Source: Bryobacterales bacterium (GTDB taxonomy: Bacteria; Acidobacteriota; Terriglobia; Bryobacterales; UBA6623). Taken from it: a stretch of DNA of 64,000 nt. Every line of letters begins with the position of its first letter. Positions within the stretch are counted from its first letter, which is position 1. The stretch lies in the NCBI GenBank assembly GCA_028819235.1, contig JAPPMC010000237.1, positions 1 to 64,000 of the forward strand, given 5' to 3'. Both the position numbers and the translations under genes were made by a program. Under the pieces are notes generated by a model. That model saw only the letters and a list, made by a program, of their open reading frames with translations, was not told the origin of the DNA and did no database searches. Positions 27,496 to 35,786 of the stretch are shown here, in pieces.

Positions 27496-28119
27496 TCAGC
27501 GCTCATGGCCGCCGGCGTGTCTGGAGTGTCGCCCCGAGTGCCCCTGGTGCCCGCGCTCCTCGGCCACCTCCCGGAGACAGTCTTCAACGCGCAGCTCACT
27601 GCGCAATGGAATTGCGTCGTGTGGGTATACCGCACGGTGGATCTCTCGGACCTCATCCATCGTGGTGATTTCGAGTTCGCGCACGAGCGCCTTGATATCC
27701 TCCAAGTCGCGTCCCCGCGCAGCTTGAACCTTCATCGCAAGGACATGGGCGGCTGAGGCGCCGGTCACGACGAGATGGGGCGAGTCGAAGTACACCTTCG
27801 CCCGTACGTCTGGCTGCGTAGGAAGGACCGAAATCCAGAGCACCTCGTCATTCAGCCAGTTATCGTGCAGGCCCTGCTGCTGCGCGACGCTCCGCGCAGC
27901 AGCCAGCACTGCGTCCCGATGGTCGATTAAGAGCGCGTCCACATCCATGGTGGACCGGCTCCGCCGATGGGCCAGCATGAGCGCCGCCCCTCCAACGATG
28001 TAGATGTGCGCCCTCAGTCCGCGCGTCGCAAGATGCGCCTCAAGGCCCTCGAAGGCCCGCTGAATCGCGGCGCGGTCAAGGGCCCGTCCGGACTCAGGGG
28101 AGCCAAGCATGCCGCTCAC
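27496..28119 (-). CDS. DUF6036-type nucleotidyltransferase, copy 2, intact site
   Basis: A 207-residue nucleotidyltransferase-fold protein. IYIVGGAALML at about residues 39-49 is the glycine-rich loop, and TMDVDAL soon after provides the D-x-D metal site that copy 1 (4104-4703) lacks. The later blocks 'HVLAMKVQAARGRDLEDIKALVREL' and 'HRAVYPHDAIP' are shared with copy 1. It probably transfers a nucleotide to a partner and acts in a toxin-antitoxin-like module. The upstream partner gene overlaps its start by 26 bases. The C-terminal 25 residues are rich in His, Gly and Arg and look unconserved. Confidence 0.75.
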   Translation of the reverse strand: MSGMLGSPESGRALDRAAIQRAFEGLEAHLATRGLRAHIYIVGGAALMLAHRRSRSTMDVDALLIDHRDAVLAAARSVAQQQGLHDNWLNDEVLWISVLPTQPDVRAKVYFDSPHLVVTGASAAHVLAMKVQAARGRDLEDIKALVRELEITTMDEVREIHRAVYPHDAIPLRSELRVEDCLREVAEERGHQGHSGRHSRHAGGHER

Positions 28120-28549
28120 CGCCCCTGACGTCGAGGTCGGCCGGATCAGGAAACACGCTGTGCCGGATGAAGGCTCCTGGGGCGTAGAGAACAGAATCCG
28201 CCGCCGCCACGCGATTGGTCGAGATCACCCAAGGGGTTTTGAGAAAGCGTGCGGGCTCATTGACCCACGGCGGTACCCGGTGGCCGTGCAGGCGGGCTAC
28301 ATGCTCCACGACGGCCGCCAAGAGCGCATCCCAGCGAGTCCCGGTCAATGGCGGGGGATCCAACAGGGCTTCCTCCTGCTCCGCCGCGGACAGGCAGTGG
28401 AACTGTCGGGGGAGCTGGTGCATCAGCGCACCGTAGCGGTCCATGTCATCGAGGTCCGCAACGATTGTCCGGCTGTAAGACGCCAAACTGAAGAACGCTG
28501 GGGTCGGCTCATGGCCCGGGGGGGCAGAAATCGTCCCGCAAGTTCCCAT
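28094..28549 (-). CDS. Partner protein of the nucleotidyltransferase module, copy 2
   Basis: A 151-residue helical protein homologous to the copy-1 partner (4681-5184), sharing 'LPRQFH', 'LTGTRWDALLAAVVEHVA', a Pro-Trp segment and 'YAPGAFIRH'. It is slightly shorter at both ends. No catalytic motif is seen. Position before the nucleotidyltransferase with a 26-base overlap supports a co-translated two-protein unit. The start is uncertain: the first 15 residues (Gly/Pro-rich) may be untranslated, with a later Met at 'MDRYGAL' too short to keep the homologous N-terminal helix. Confidence 0.65.
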   Translation of the reverse strand: MGTCGTISAPPGHEPTPAFFSLASYSRTIVADLDDMDRYGALMHQLPRQFHCLSAAEQEEALLDPPPLTGTRWDALLAAVVEHVARLHGHRVPPWVNEPARFLKTPWVISTNRVAAADSVLYAPGAFIRHSVFPDPADLDVRGGERHAWLP

Positions 28550-29685
28550 TCATGCGGACCCTGCCCCGGGGGTGACGATTCCCGCCGCTGCGCTCGCGGA
28601 GGCGTCGCCTGAGCGTGACGTCCTTTGGGGATTATCGCACCGCACCAGCGTCACGGGCGTGACGTAATCACTCTGTGGATCTGGCCGTCAATACGGACCG
28701 TCCCAAGTCTGCGCCATGCTACGGAAGCACTCAGATGAAGAGCTGGTTGGCGGATGCGGCTGGATCTCAGGGCTGAATCACACGGCAAGCCTGCGCTAGC
28801 GCGCCCTGATCGGGGATGCTCAGCGGCTGCTCCCGTAGCCCCTGTGTGGGCCTTGGGCCGCTCGGTGTGGCCTTCCTTCAATCCCAGTTCATATCCGCGC
28901 CAGACCGCTTCGGGGCAACCCTCGGAGCGGCTGACCAGAGCCGACGGGCCGTAGGTGTGGCCCCGACCCCGTCGGCCCTCATCCCGCGCCCCGGCCTTGC
29001 GCTCTGCAAGACCAACCCCGCGGTCCCGCGGGTGCCCCTCCGCGGTGTCGCAGGGGGATCGGTTCTCGCGCGTCCACCCTAGCGCCTGCCTTCATTCGGT
29101 GGTTGCCGCAGCAGACGTGCACGCCCGGGCTGGGTTTGATGGAGCACCCGTGGATCTTCCGGCTAAGGCGTGACAGGTGCACTCGTGTTCCGATCATCCG
29201 GCACTTCTCGTCAGTGCATCCTGATACATTCGCCGTCTCGAGCTATAGCCCCGAGAAGCCAGCGCTAGCCTGCCATGCTCGATCACCTCGAACTCCGTGA
29301 AGCCACAGTCGGAGGTCGGCCGGCGAAGCTCAACTTCGGCACCGCTCCACCTGCCCTTGAAGTTCTTGAAATCCTGATCTGCAGTCGGCCACACAAGCGA
29401 CACTGCTCGCCGACAGCTGGAAGGCGCAGCACTCCACGGAAAAGTCGTGGCGATTGGAATCCACGAAAGCGGAACGGTCGGGACCACAGCTACTATGGGG
29501 CCTACACGTGACGGGCCAAGCCCTTGGCCGCGCGCTCGTGGCCAGCGACGGCAGGCTTCTGCGGGAGAGTCAGCGATCGAGTGGCCCCGCGGGCGTCGCG
29601 TATACGTCAAGCGGAGCACGTCGCCCAACGCCAAATGGAACTGGTGCCAGTGGGCGGTCGGAATCCCGATCCCTGAGCCGATCGC
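28550..29685. other. 1.1-kb region without a supported gene
   Basis: Open frames on both strands are Arg/Pro/Ser-rich and mutually overlapping, without recognisable domains. A 146-codon minus-strand frame (29194-29634) directly downstream of the permease has a somewhat protein-like middle part but no family match I know. The left end carries a palindrome (28649-28664) that may regulate the copy-2 module. Confidence 0.45.
28649..28664. promoter_or_regulatory. 16-bp palindrome, candidate operator
   Basis: CGTCACGGGCGTGACG has a 7-bp perfect inverted repeat around GG. A further GCGTGACGT occurs at 28613-28621. Both lie 65-115 bases upstream of the copy-2 partner gene, where an autoregulated toxin-antitoxin-like module would have its operator. 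No similar sequence was found upstream of copy 1. Confidence 0.35.
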
Positions 29686-31422
29686 TCAGGGCGCTTCCAC
29701 TTCGATCGTGACGATGTCCCCGTCGTGGTATTGCTGGTGGCGGACCGACGACGTGAAATGCCTAAGCAGCCGCAAGGACATGTCCCGCTCCACTCCCACT
29801 GCCGTTGGCTCACCCAGCAGCGCAATCCGGTCTTGGAGATTGCCGCCCTCCGAGGCAGCCGCGAATTCTAGAATTGCGCGCCCGTCGCGCTTGCGTGCGG
29901 TCAGCCGCAGCTGCCGGTTTGCGCGTTCGCCCTCCTCATCCTCCCGGAGCAGTGTAAGGAGCGTCTCTTCCGCCGCCGCCCCGAGCCGGTCGAGCATGGC
30001 CCCTTCCCATCGGTGACGAGCCGCAAATTGCTCAAGGAACTCCATGATCTTCGGCAGTGCCCCGACCTCCAGGTGCATCTCGATTCGTCTGCTCCGGGAC
30101 TGAGTCAGTTCGGAGAACAGGGTGAGGATCATGGCGGCCAGGCCCCCTGAGGTCATTCCGTTCTGCAGGGTCCCGCCGGCAAACTCCGAGAAGTAGTCGG
30201 GAAAGATCACGCCATTCTGGAATCCGACGCCGATCCAGAAGGATACGCCCACGATCAGCCCCTTCCGATAGTCGATCCCGTCTTCGATGACGATCTTCAT
30301 TCCGAGCACGAAGAGCATGGAAAGGAGGACAGTCACGTAGGCAGCCGCGACCGGGCCCGGAATGGCAAGTATCAGGGCGACCAGCTTCGGGACAAAAGCC
30401 ATCGCTATGAAGATGACGCCGATTGCGACCCCTACCGCGCGTGATGCGACACCGGTGAGCTCAGTAACGGAGACGCTTGTGGAGTACGTCGTGTTGGGAA
30501 CCGTGCAAAGGAGGCCTGAGAGCAGGTTTCCCGTGCCGTCCGCGTTCACTGCACCCTGGACTGCTCGATAGTCCACGGCACGCTGCTGGCGCCAAGACAC
30601 CCCTTGAATGGCGATGGCATCTCCGATCGTCTCGATCGCGCCAACCAGGGTCACGAATACGAACGCCGGCAGAAGCGACCAGAAGGTCGCGTTGAAGCTT
30701 AGGTCAAGCCCCGGCCAGTTGCCCTCCGCAATTCCGAGCCATGCGGCCTTCCTGACCAGATCGAAGTCGTACACACCGACCCATGCAGCGGCCGCGGAGC
30801 CCGCGAGGACTCCAAGAACGGGTGCCCAAAGCCGCAGCGCCCCGGTAGCCCTGAGCGCCACCGGAATGATCACCAAGAGCGTGATGGCCGCGGTGATTGC
30901 GGCGTCTGACGACGTAGCGCCGTCAGGGACGTCATCCAGCATGTCAAAGATCACGGGCATCACGGTGACCGCGATAAGCATGATCACGGTCCCCGCGATG
31001 GTCGGGGTAAGGATCCTGCGGAACAGCGAGAGGTGCGCCCCCAGCGCGTACTGGAACAGCGCAGAGACCACCACTAGGGTTCCCAGCATGGCTGGTCCAC
31101 CTTGGGCGATCGCCCCGATCGAGACGGAGATGAAAGCCGCCGACGTGCCCATCAGGAGGACATAGCCTGCTCCGACCCGGGCCTTCCCCAGAGCCTGCAA
31201 GATGGTTGTCGTGCCGCTCACGAGGACCGCCGCGAAGACGGCCCACGACACGTAGGATTCGGTTCCGCCCGCTGCGCGGATTACGATTGCCGGCGTCAGG
31301 ACGATGCCGGTGATGGTCAAGATCGCGAATTGGAAGCCGAGGCCGGTCGTGACTGCCAGCGGCGGGCTCTCGTCGGGTTCGTAACGAACCCCCGGATTCG
31401 ATTCTGATCGTTGTGTCGCCAT
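29686..31422 (-). CDS. NCS2 (uracil-xanthine/SLC23 type) permease with C-terminal HATPase-like domain
   Basis: A 578-residue protein. Residues 20-430 form an NCS2 nucleobase:cation symporter fold with many membrane segments. The mid-region 'FVFVTLVGAIETIGDAIAIQ' and 'CTVPNTTYSTSVSVTELTGVASR' are characteristic NCS2 motifs carrying the substrate-contact acidic residue and the serine-rich turn. Residues about 450-578 are extra and soluble. They resemble an RsbW-type HATPase, with 'AAAEETLLTLL' at the N-box position and 'GVERDMSLRLLRHF' near the lid, though the usual Asn of the N-box is Thr. Transport of purines or pyrimidines is likely; the tail may regulate it. It is transcribed divergently from the EEP gene. 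Confidence 0.85.
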   Translation of the reverse strand: MATQRSESNPGVRYEPDESPPLAVTTGLGFQFAILTITGIVLTPAIVIRAAGGTESYVSWAVFAAVLVSGTTTILQALGKARVGAGYVLLMGTSAAFISVSIGAIAQGGPAMLGTLVVVSALFQYALGAHLSLFRRILTPTIAGTVIMLIAVTVMPVIFDMLDDVPDGATSSDAAITAAITLLVIIPVALRATGALRLWAPVLGVLAGSAAAAWVGVYDFDLVRKAAWLGIAEGNWPGLDLSFNATFWSLLPAFVFVTLVGAIETIGDAIAIQGVSWRQQRAVDYRAVQGAVNADGTGNLLSGLLCTVPNTTYSTSVSVTELTGVASRAVGVAIGVIFIAMAFVPKLVALILAIPGPVAAAYVTVLLSMLFVLGMKIVIEDGIDYRKGLIVGVSFWIGVGFQNGVIFPDYFSEFAGGTLQNGMTSGGLAAMILTLFSELTQSRSRRIEMHLEVGALPKIMEFLEQFAARHRWEGAMLDRLGAAAEETLLTLLREDEEGERANRQLRLTARKRDGRAILEFAAASEGGNLQDRIALLGEPTAVGVERDMSLRLLRHFTSSVRHQQYHDGDIVTIEVEAP

Positions 31423-31582
31423 CGCGGCCTGTTCCAGATCGAGAGTTCGATCATAGTCTACGCACCGCTCCGGGCCCTATTGACGCCGCCGTTTCCGTTG
31501 GCGCTCAGTCAGGTGCAAGTCGACCGAGCAGTCTTGAAGCTGACGCGGCCTCAGGGCTGGGCCTCCGGCGATAGACTGGGCA

Positions 31583-32818
31583 ATGGAGCGAGCGTACCCA
31601 AGAGCTGCGGATACCGGAATAGGCCGGCGGAAGCCGTCGATCCGCGAGCGAGACAGGATAGTACGCGCGGGCCTCCGGCCGAGATATCAGGAATTGGCCA
31701 AGTGTCGCTCCACGGGCGAGCTGCTGGCGCATCCCACGTACACCGCCATTCGGCCGATCGCCGAGAGAGTACTCCGCTGCATCGAGCACGAGAACTTTTC
31801 CGGGACGGTCGTCGCGCCGCGAGAATTCTACCGGCTGGTGGCGTGGAACATCGAGCGCGGTATTGAGTTCGACGGGCTGTTGCGTGCCTTCCGCCGCCAT
31901 GAGTACCTGCGCTCCGCAGACGTACTGTTCCTCACCGAGACTGACGTCGGAATGGCCCGGTCGGGGAATCGCAACGTAGCTAGGGAACTCGCCCAGTCCT
32001 TGGGGCTTGAGTATGCCTTCGCGCCCTGCTACCTAAACCTGTCCAAGGGTTCTGGCGTCGAGAGTGAGGTCTCCGGAGCCAACGATCTTGGTCTGCACGG
32101 CAATGCACTGCTGAGCCGGTTTCCACTCCGCAACTGTAGGCGGATCCCGCTCGGCAACGGCCGGGACAAGATGCACGGCAGGGAAAAGCGGCTCGGCCAG
32201 CAGGCCGCCCTGGCTGCCGAAGTCGATCTTCCCGGGCTGCCACTGACTGCTTGCGCCGTCCATCTTGATGCGAAGTCCAAGCAGTCCCACCGGTGCAACC
32301 AGATGAAGGGGGTGATTGCGGGGCTGCCAAGGGGCGGGCCCGCCGCCATTGGCGGCGACTGGAACACGACCACGTTTGACTCGTCAAGCGCCTCGCGCGC
32401 CATCGCTGGCTACTGGCTGCGGGTGTTCCTTGGAGCGCACAACACGGTCAAGAACCATTTCCTGCGGCCCTACACATACTTCGAAAGGGGCCTCTTCCGG
32501 GCCTTGGAGGACAACGGTTTTGACTGGCGCGGCGCAAACGTGCTCAACGAGCGCACCACGTCGTACGACGTAGACGACACCAAAGCCCACAAGAACTTGC
32601 GCGAGTGGGTCCCGGCATGGTGCTTCGATTTCATTCGTTGGGCGCTGCGGGAGTTCGACGGGAAGTGTCCGCTCAAGATCGATTGGTTCGCCGTCCGGGG
32701 AGTCGCCCCGGAACGCCCAGTCGTCTTTCACGAGTTTCGCGAAGGGCGCGACCCGCCGCTCTCCGACCATGACGCGATCGGCCTCGATGTGCGCCCACTC
32801 GACCCGCCGGCAATATAA
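31583..32818 (+). CDS. Endonuclease/exonuclease/phosphatase family protein
   Basis: A 411-residue EEP-fold protein with all landmarks: AWNIERG (Asn89), LTETD (Glu119), the catalytic His227 in VHLDA, GDWNTT (Asp259, Asn261) and the C-terminal SDHDAI (Asp395, His396). These metal-dependent enzymes cleave phosphodiesters or phosphomonoesters in nucleic acids or lipids. The N-terminal 80 residues are outside the fold and have no recognised domain. No signal peptide is seen, so it is probably cytoplasmic. Only 7 bases separate its stop from metW, suggesting co-transcription, but no functional link is known. Confidence 0.88.
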   Translation: MERAYPRAADTGIGRRKPSIRERDRIVRAGLRPRYQELAKCRSTGELLAHPTYTAIRPIAERVLRCIEHENFSGTVVAPREFYRLVAWNIERGIEFDGLLRAFRRHEYLRSADVLFLTETDVGMARSGNRNVARELAQSLGLEYAFAPCYLNLSKGSGVESEVSGANDLGLHGNALLSRFPLRNCRRIPLGNGRDKMHGREKRLGQQAALAAEVDLPGLPLTACAVHLDAKSKQSHRCNQMKGVIAGLPRGGPAAIGGDWNTTTFDSSSASRAIAGYWLRVFLGAHNTVKNHFLRPYTYFERGLFRALEDNGFDWRGANVLNERTTSYDVDDTKAHKNLREWVPAWCFDFIRWALREFDGKCPLKIDWFAVRGVAPERPVVFHEFREGRDPPLSDHDAIGLDVRPLDPPAI

Positions 32819-32825
32819 TCCGGTT

Positions 32826-33449
32826 ATGGCGGCGCTTGCGGAGTTGTCCGTACCGACCGTGCCAGAACTTCTCGAACGGGAGGACCACCGCATCATTTCG
32901 TCCCTGATCGACGACGGGTCCAGCGTCCTCGACCTCGGCTGCGGGGAAGGGGACCTGCTGGCCTGGCTGGCCCGCCACAAGGCCGTCCAAGCCCGCGGTG
33001 TGGAGATTTCGTCCGACAAGGTTCGTCGGTGCGTCGAGCTCGGCCTGTCCGTCTACCAAGGGGACATCAACAAGGGGTTGGCGGACTATCCCGACGCCTG
33101 CTTCGATTACGTGATCCTGAGCCAGACGCTCCAGGTCGTGCGCGAACCGCTGCGCCTCATCCGGGAAATGCGCCGCGTTGGACGGCGGATCGTGGTTGCT
33201 TTTCCGAACTTCGGCCATTGGTCCGTGCGATTGTCGTTGCTCGCAACCGGCAGAGCCCCGCGCACCGGCCACTTGCCATACCGCTGGTTCGACTCCCCGA
33301 ATATCCGGGTCCTGACCATACTCGATTTCGAGGAACTGCTGGCGAAGGAGGGCCTCAACGCTAGGGAGGTGCGCTTTCTGCGGCGCGGCCGGCCAGTCAG
33401 GGTGTGGCCGAACCTGTGGGCCGACTCGGCGATTTATCTGTTGACCTAA
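32826..33449 (+). CDS. metW: MetW-like methyltransferase
   Basis: A 207-residue class I methyltransferase-fold protein with VLDLGCGEGDLL near residues 37-48 and 'DYVILSQTLQVV' as the motif after the acidic strand. 'PNFGHWSVRLSLL' and 'LPYRWFDSPNIRVLT' are characteristic of MetW. MetW works with the homoserine acetyl/succinyltransferase MetX in methionine synthesis in many proteobacteria-like genomes. metX is not next to it here, which is unusual. The start at ATG 32826 gives the family's N-terminus; upstream in-frame codons belong to the EEP gene region. The 3' end overlaps the convergent glycosyltransferase gene by 53 bases. Confidence 0.9.
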   Translation: MAALAELSVPTVPELLEREDHRIISSLIDDGSSVLDLGCGEGDLLAWLARHKAVQARGVEISSDKVRRCVELGLSVYQGDINKGLADYPDACFDYVILSQTLQVVREPLRLIREMRRVGRRIVVAFPNFGHWSVRLSLLATGRAPRTGHLPYRWFDSPNIRVLTILDFEELLAKEGLNAREVRFLRRGRPVRVWPNLWADSAIYLLT

Positions 33450-34464
33450 TCGGGCGGGTCTCCTCCAGCAGTTCCGACACCGCTCGGGAGACGGCCTCGC
33501 GTTCCACGCTCAGGATGCAGCGAGGCCGATCGTACTCGTAGCAGCGGTCTCCCGGGCAGGGCTTGCAACTCCATTCAGTCTCTACGATCCGGTGGGCGGT
33601 CTTCCAGGGACCCCATACGGCCGAGGCCGACGAGCCGAAGACCACGACGCACGGCACTCCGTAGGCCGCGGCCACATGGGCCGGTCCCGAATCGTTGCCA
33701 ACGAACAATCGGGCACCAGACAGCAGCGCCATTAGTGCCGGGAGCCGGAGCCCGTGTCGAACGGCGAAATCTCCCGTACGGCCAGCTGGGTCGTCTTCGG
33801 CCGGTCCGGCCACGAAGACCGGCTCGATGCCGTGCTGATTCCGAAGCTCCAGCGCAATTCCGCGAAAGTGGTCGAACTTCCATCGCTTCGTGGCATACGC
33901 AGCTCCGGCGTGGAGCACTGCATACGGCGGTCCGGAGGGTCGCTGCGTAGGGCAAAGGCGGGCCCTTGGAACTGTGCACACCGACCCGCTGAGATGTGCC
34001 ACCGCGGCCGCATGGTGCTCGGCCGTGTGCACGCAGGCTCGCTCGGGGAGCCCCAGCACCTCTTGGGCACGCGGGATCCGCACGTTGTAGGCCCACCGCT
34101 GCCGGAAGTGGGCAAATCCGGCCCTGAATCGGGCGCTCGACAGGGCGGTCATCCACGCGGCGGTAGTGCCTCCGTGCATGTCCAGGCACAGGGCAGGCTG
34201 TTTGGACCGGATGGCCCGGACCAAGCGCAACTTGTCGCGGAAGCCGGCGGAACTCGGCAGCGTCAGCACACCGTCAATGTCCGGCTGGCCTTCGAGTACG
34301 CCAGCGAACCGTTCCTCGATCACCACCCAGATGGTTGCCTTGGGCATTGCTCTGCGCAGCAGCGAGAACGCCGGTGTCGCCAGCACGGTGTCGCCGAGCG
34401 ACCTGAGGCGCACCAAGAGCACGGACGCCTCGGCGTCCAGTGTGGAGACTACCGGCGCTCGCAC
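33397..34464 (-). CDS. Glycosyltransferase family 9 (heptosyltransferase-like)
   Basis: A 355-residue GT-B protein. 'LLVRLRSLGDTVLATPA' near residues 15-31 and the donor-site block 'LFVGNDSGPAHVAAAYGVPCVVVFGSS' near 250-276 are the GT9 signatures, and 'LHAGAAYATKRWK' gives the phosphate-binding turn. GT9 enzymes add heptose from ADP-heptose to lipopolysaccharide core on the cytoplasmic side. A Cys-rich loop (CKPCPGDRCYEYDRPRC) near 293-309 is typical of the group. The gene lies 11 bases after eda on the same strand. The last 20 residues fall inside the 53-base overlap with convergent metW and may be dispensable. Confidence 0.9.
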   Translation of the reverse strand: MRAPVVSTLDAEASVLLVRLRSLGDTVLATPAFSLLRRAMPKATIWVVIEERFAGVLEGQPDIDGVLTLPSSAGFRDKLRLVRAIRSKQPALCLDMHGGTTAAWMTALSSARFRAGFAHFRQRWAYNVRIPRAQEVLGLPERACVHTAEHHAAAVAHLSGSVCTVPRARLCPTQRPSGPPYAVLHAGAAYATKRWKFDHFRGIALELRNQHGIEPVFVAGPAEDDPAGRTGDFAVRHGLRLPALMALLSGARLFVGNDSGPAHVAAAYGVPCVVVFGSSASAVWGPWKTAHRIVETEWSCKPCPGDRCYEYDRPRCILSVEREAVSRAVSELLEETRPIRSTDKSPSRPTGSATP

Positions 34465-34475
34465 GCAACCGCCGG

Positions 34476-35126
34476 TCAGGCGGCCCGCGACTGGGCGATG
34501 GTATGCAGGAATCCTCTCGCGGCCATCTCAATGCGGCCAAAATCCCGCTCCATGAGCCAGCGCTTATTGACGATGTCGGATCCCACCGCCACAGCGCTCG
34601 CACCGGCCCTAAAGAACTCTCCTGCGTTGTCAATCGTGACTCCGCCTGTCGGCACTAGGTGCACGTGGGGGAGCGGAGCCTTGACGGCCTTTATGTATCT
34701 CGCCCCTCCGACCAGCCCCGCCGGGAACACCTTGACCATGGTCGCGCCCGCGTTCCACGCGGTCATGATCTCGGTCGGGGTCAGGCCCCCCGGAACGACA
34801 ACCGTGGAGTACCGGTTGCACATCTCGATCGTTGCGGTGTCAAGGGCGGGCGTCACGCAGAATTGCGCGCCGGCGAGCATCGAAGCCCGAGCCGTCATGG
34901 GATCCAGCACGGTCCCCGCTCCCAACACCATCGTGTCGCCAAAGCGGTCGCTGGCCTCTTCGAGGGTCCGGAGTGCGCCCGGGACGGTCATGGTGACCTC
35001 CAGAATGGGCAGACCGGCGTTGTAGATCGCTTCGATCGCTTGCATCGCATCGCCGGGGTCATCGGTTCGTACGATCGGGATGATCCCTACTTCCAAAATC
35101 CTGTCGAGTGTTGCCGATGCCCGCAT
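34476..35126 (-). CDS. eda: KDPG/KHG aldolase
   Basis: A 216-residue class I aldolase of the 2-dehydro-3-deoxy-phosphogluconate family. It has the catalytic Glu region 'ILEVTMTV', 'GAGTVLD', 'FCVTPALD', 'VVPGGLTPTE', the Schiff-base Lys in 'MVKVFPAG' and 'VPTGGVTIDNAGEFFRAGA'. It splits 2-keto-3-deoxy-6-phosphogluconate to pyruvate and glyceraldehyde-3-phosphate in Entner-Doudoroff or uronate breakdown. No edd or kinase gene is adjacent; instead a heptosyltransferase follows on the same strand. Length is normal. Confidence 0.94.
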   Translation of the reverse strand: MRASATLDRILEVGIIPIVRTDDPGDAMQAIEAIYNAGLPILEVTMTVPGALRTLEEASDRFGDTMVLGAGTVLDPMTARASMLAGAQFCVTPALDTATIEMCNRYSTVVVPGGLTPTEIMTAWNAGATMVKVFPAGLVGGARYIKAVKAPLPHVHLVPTGGVTIDNAGEFFRAGASAVAVGSDIVNKRWLMERDFGRIEMAARGFLHTIAQSRAA

Positions 35127-35786
35127 AACCGCGAAGTCCTAAGCCGTTACGGTACCAGAGGGGTTGCTTGCCGGACAATTTCGGGGCTATTCGGCCGACT
35201 GTCCAGAATCCGGGCGCTGAGCCATGAGCGACAGCTAGAGCGACGCGACAGGAGTTGCCACACACGTGTCGCACCCGGCGAACCATCACGTAACTGTCGG
35301 CGGCTTGGCCTTGGGCTGCGACATCTGCTTGGAGTGGGCGGGAAGTGGACCGCATGGAAGACGCGATATCTGAACTAGAGAAAAGGACCTTTTCGACTAT
35401 TTATATATCGTAACCACAATATCTATATTATCATCTGTATTATAGACTTCATTGCATACAGCGCGTCTGCGTGTGCCCATGCTGAAGGGACTCACCACCA
35501 CAGGCGCCGACTGCGCCACAAGGCATAAGGTCGCCCAGCAAGCGGGACGCCACGTCGTGCAGCTCTGGGATGGCTGTCGCCGCCGTGGCAATCGGACACG
35601 GTGCGACGGTTGACACCTGGTCTTGGCTCGCAGGCGGTCACGTGAAAGATTCCGGCTGCGGTCACGGTTGCCGCCTCTGGAAGCCAGGCCAGTCGCAGGG
35701 CGGCTCTCGAGAGGTCCTCGGGGTCCGAATCGCTGTTCGGAGTTCCTCCACAGCTCCAAGAGGGAGTCCAACTAGACTGGGATGGC
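35127..35786. other. Divergent intergenic region with an AT-rich patch
   Basis: About 660 bases between eda (leftward) and the aminotransferase gene (rightward). Most of it is GC-rich without a supported gene. Bases about 35385-35465 are strikingly AT-rich and contain TATAAT on the minus strand (within 'gtattatagac' as read on plus). No paired -35 was convincing. It is the natural place for divergent promoters. Confidence 0.45.

Noticed and set aside
33754-35025. A 423-codon plus-strand frame
   Set aside because: It lies opposite the heptosyltransferase and eda genes and has no recognisable protein.
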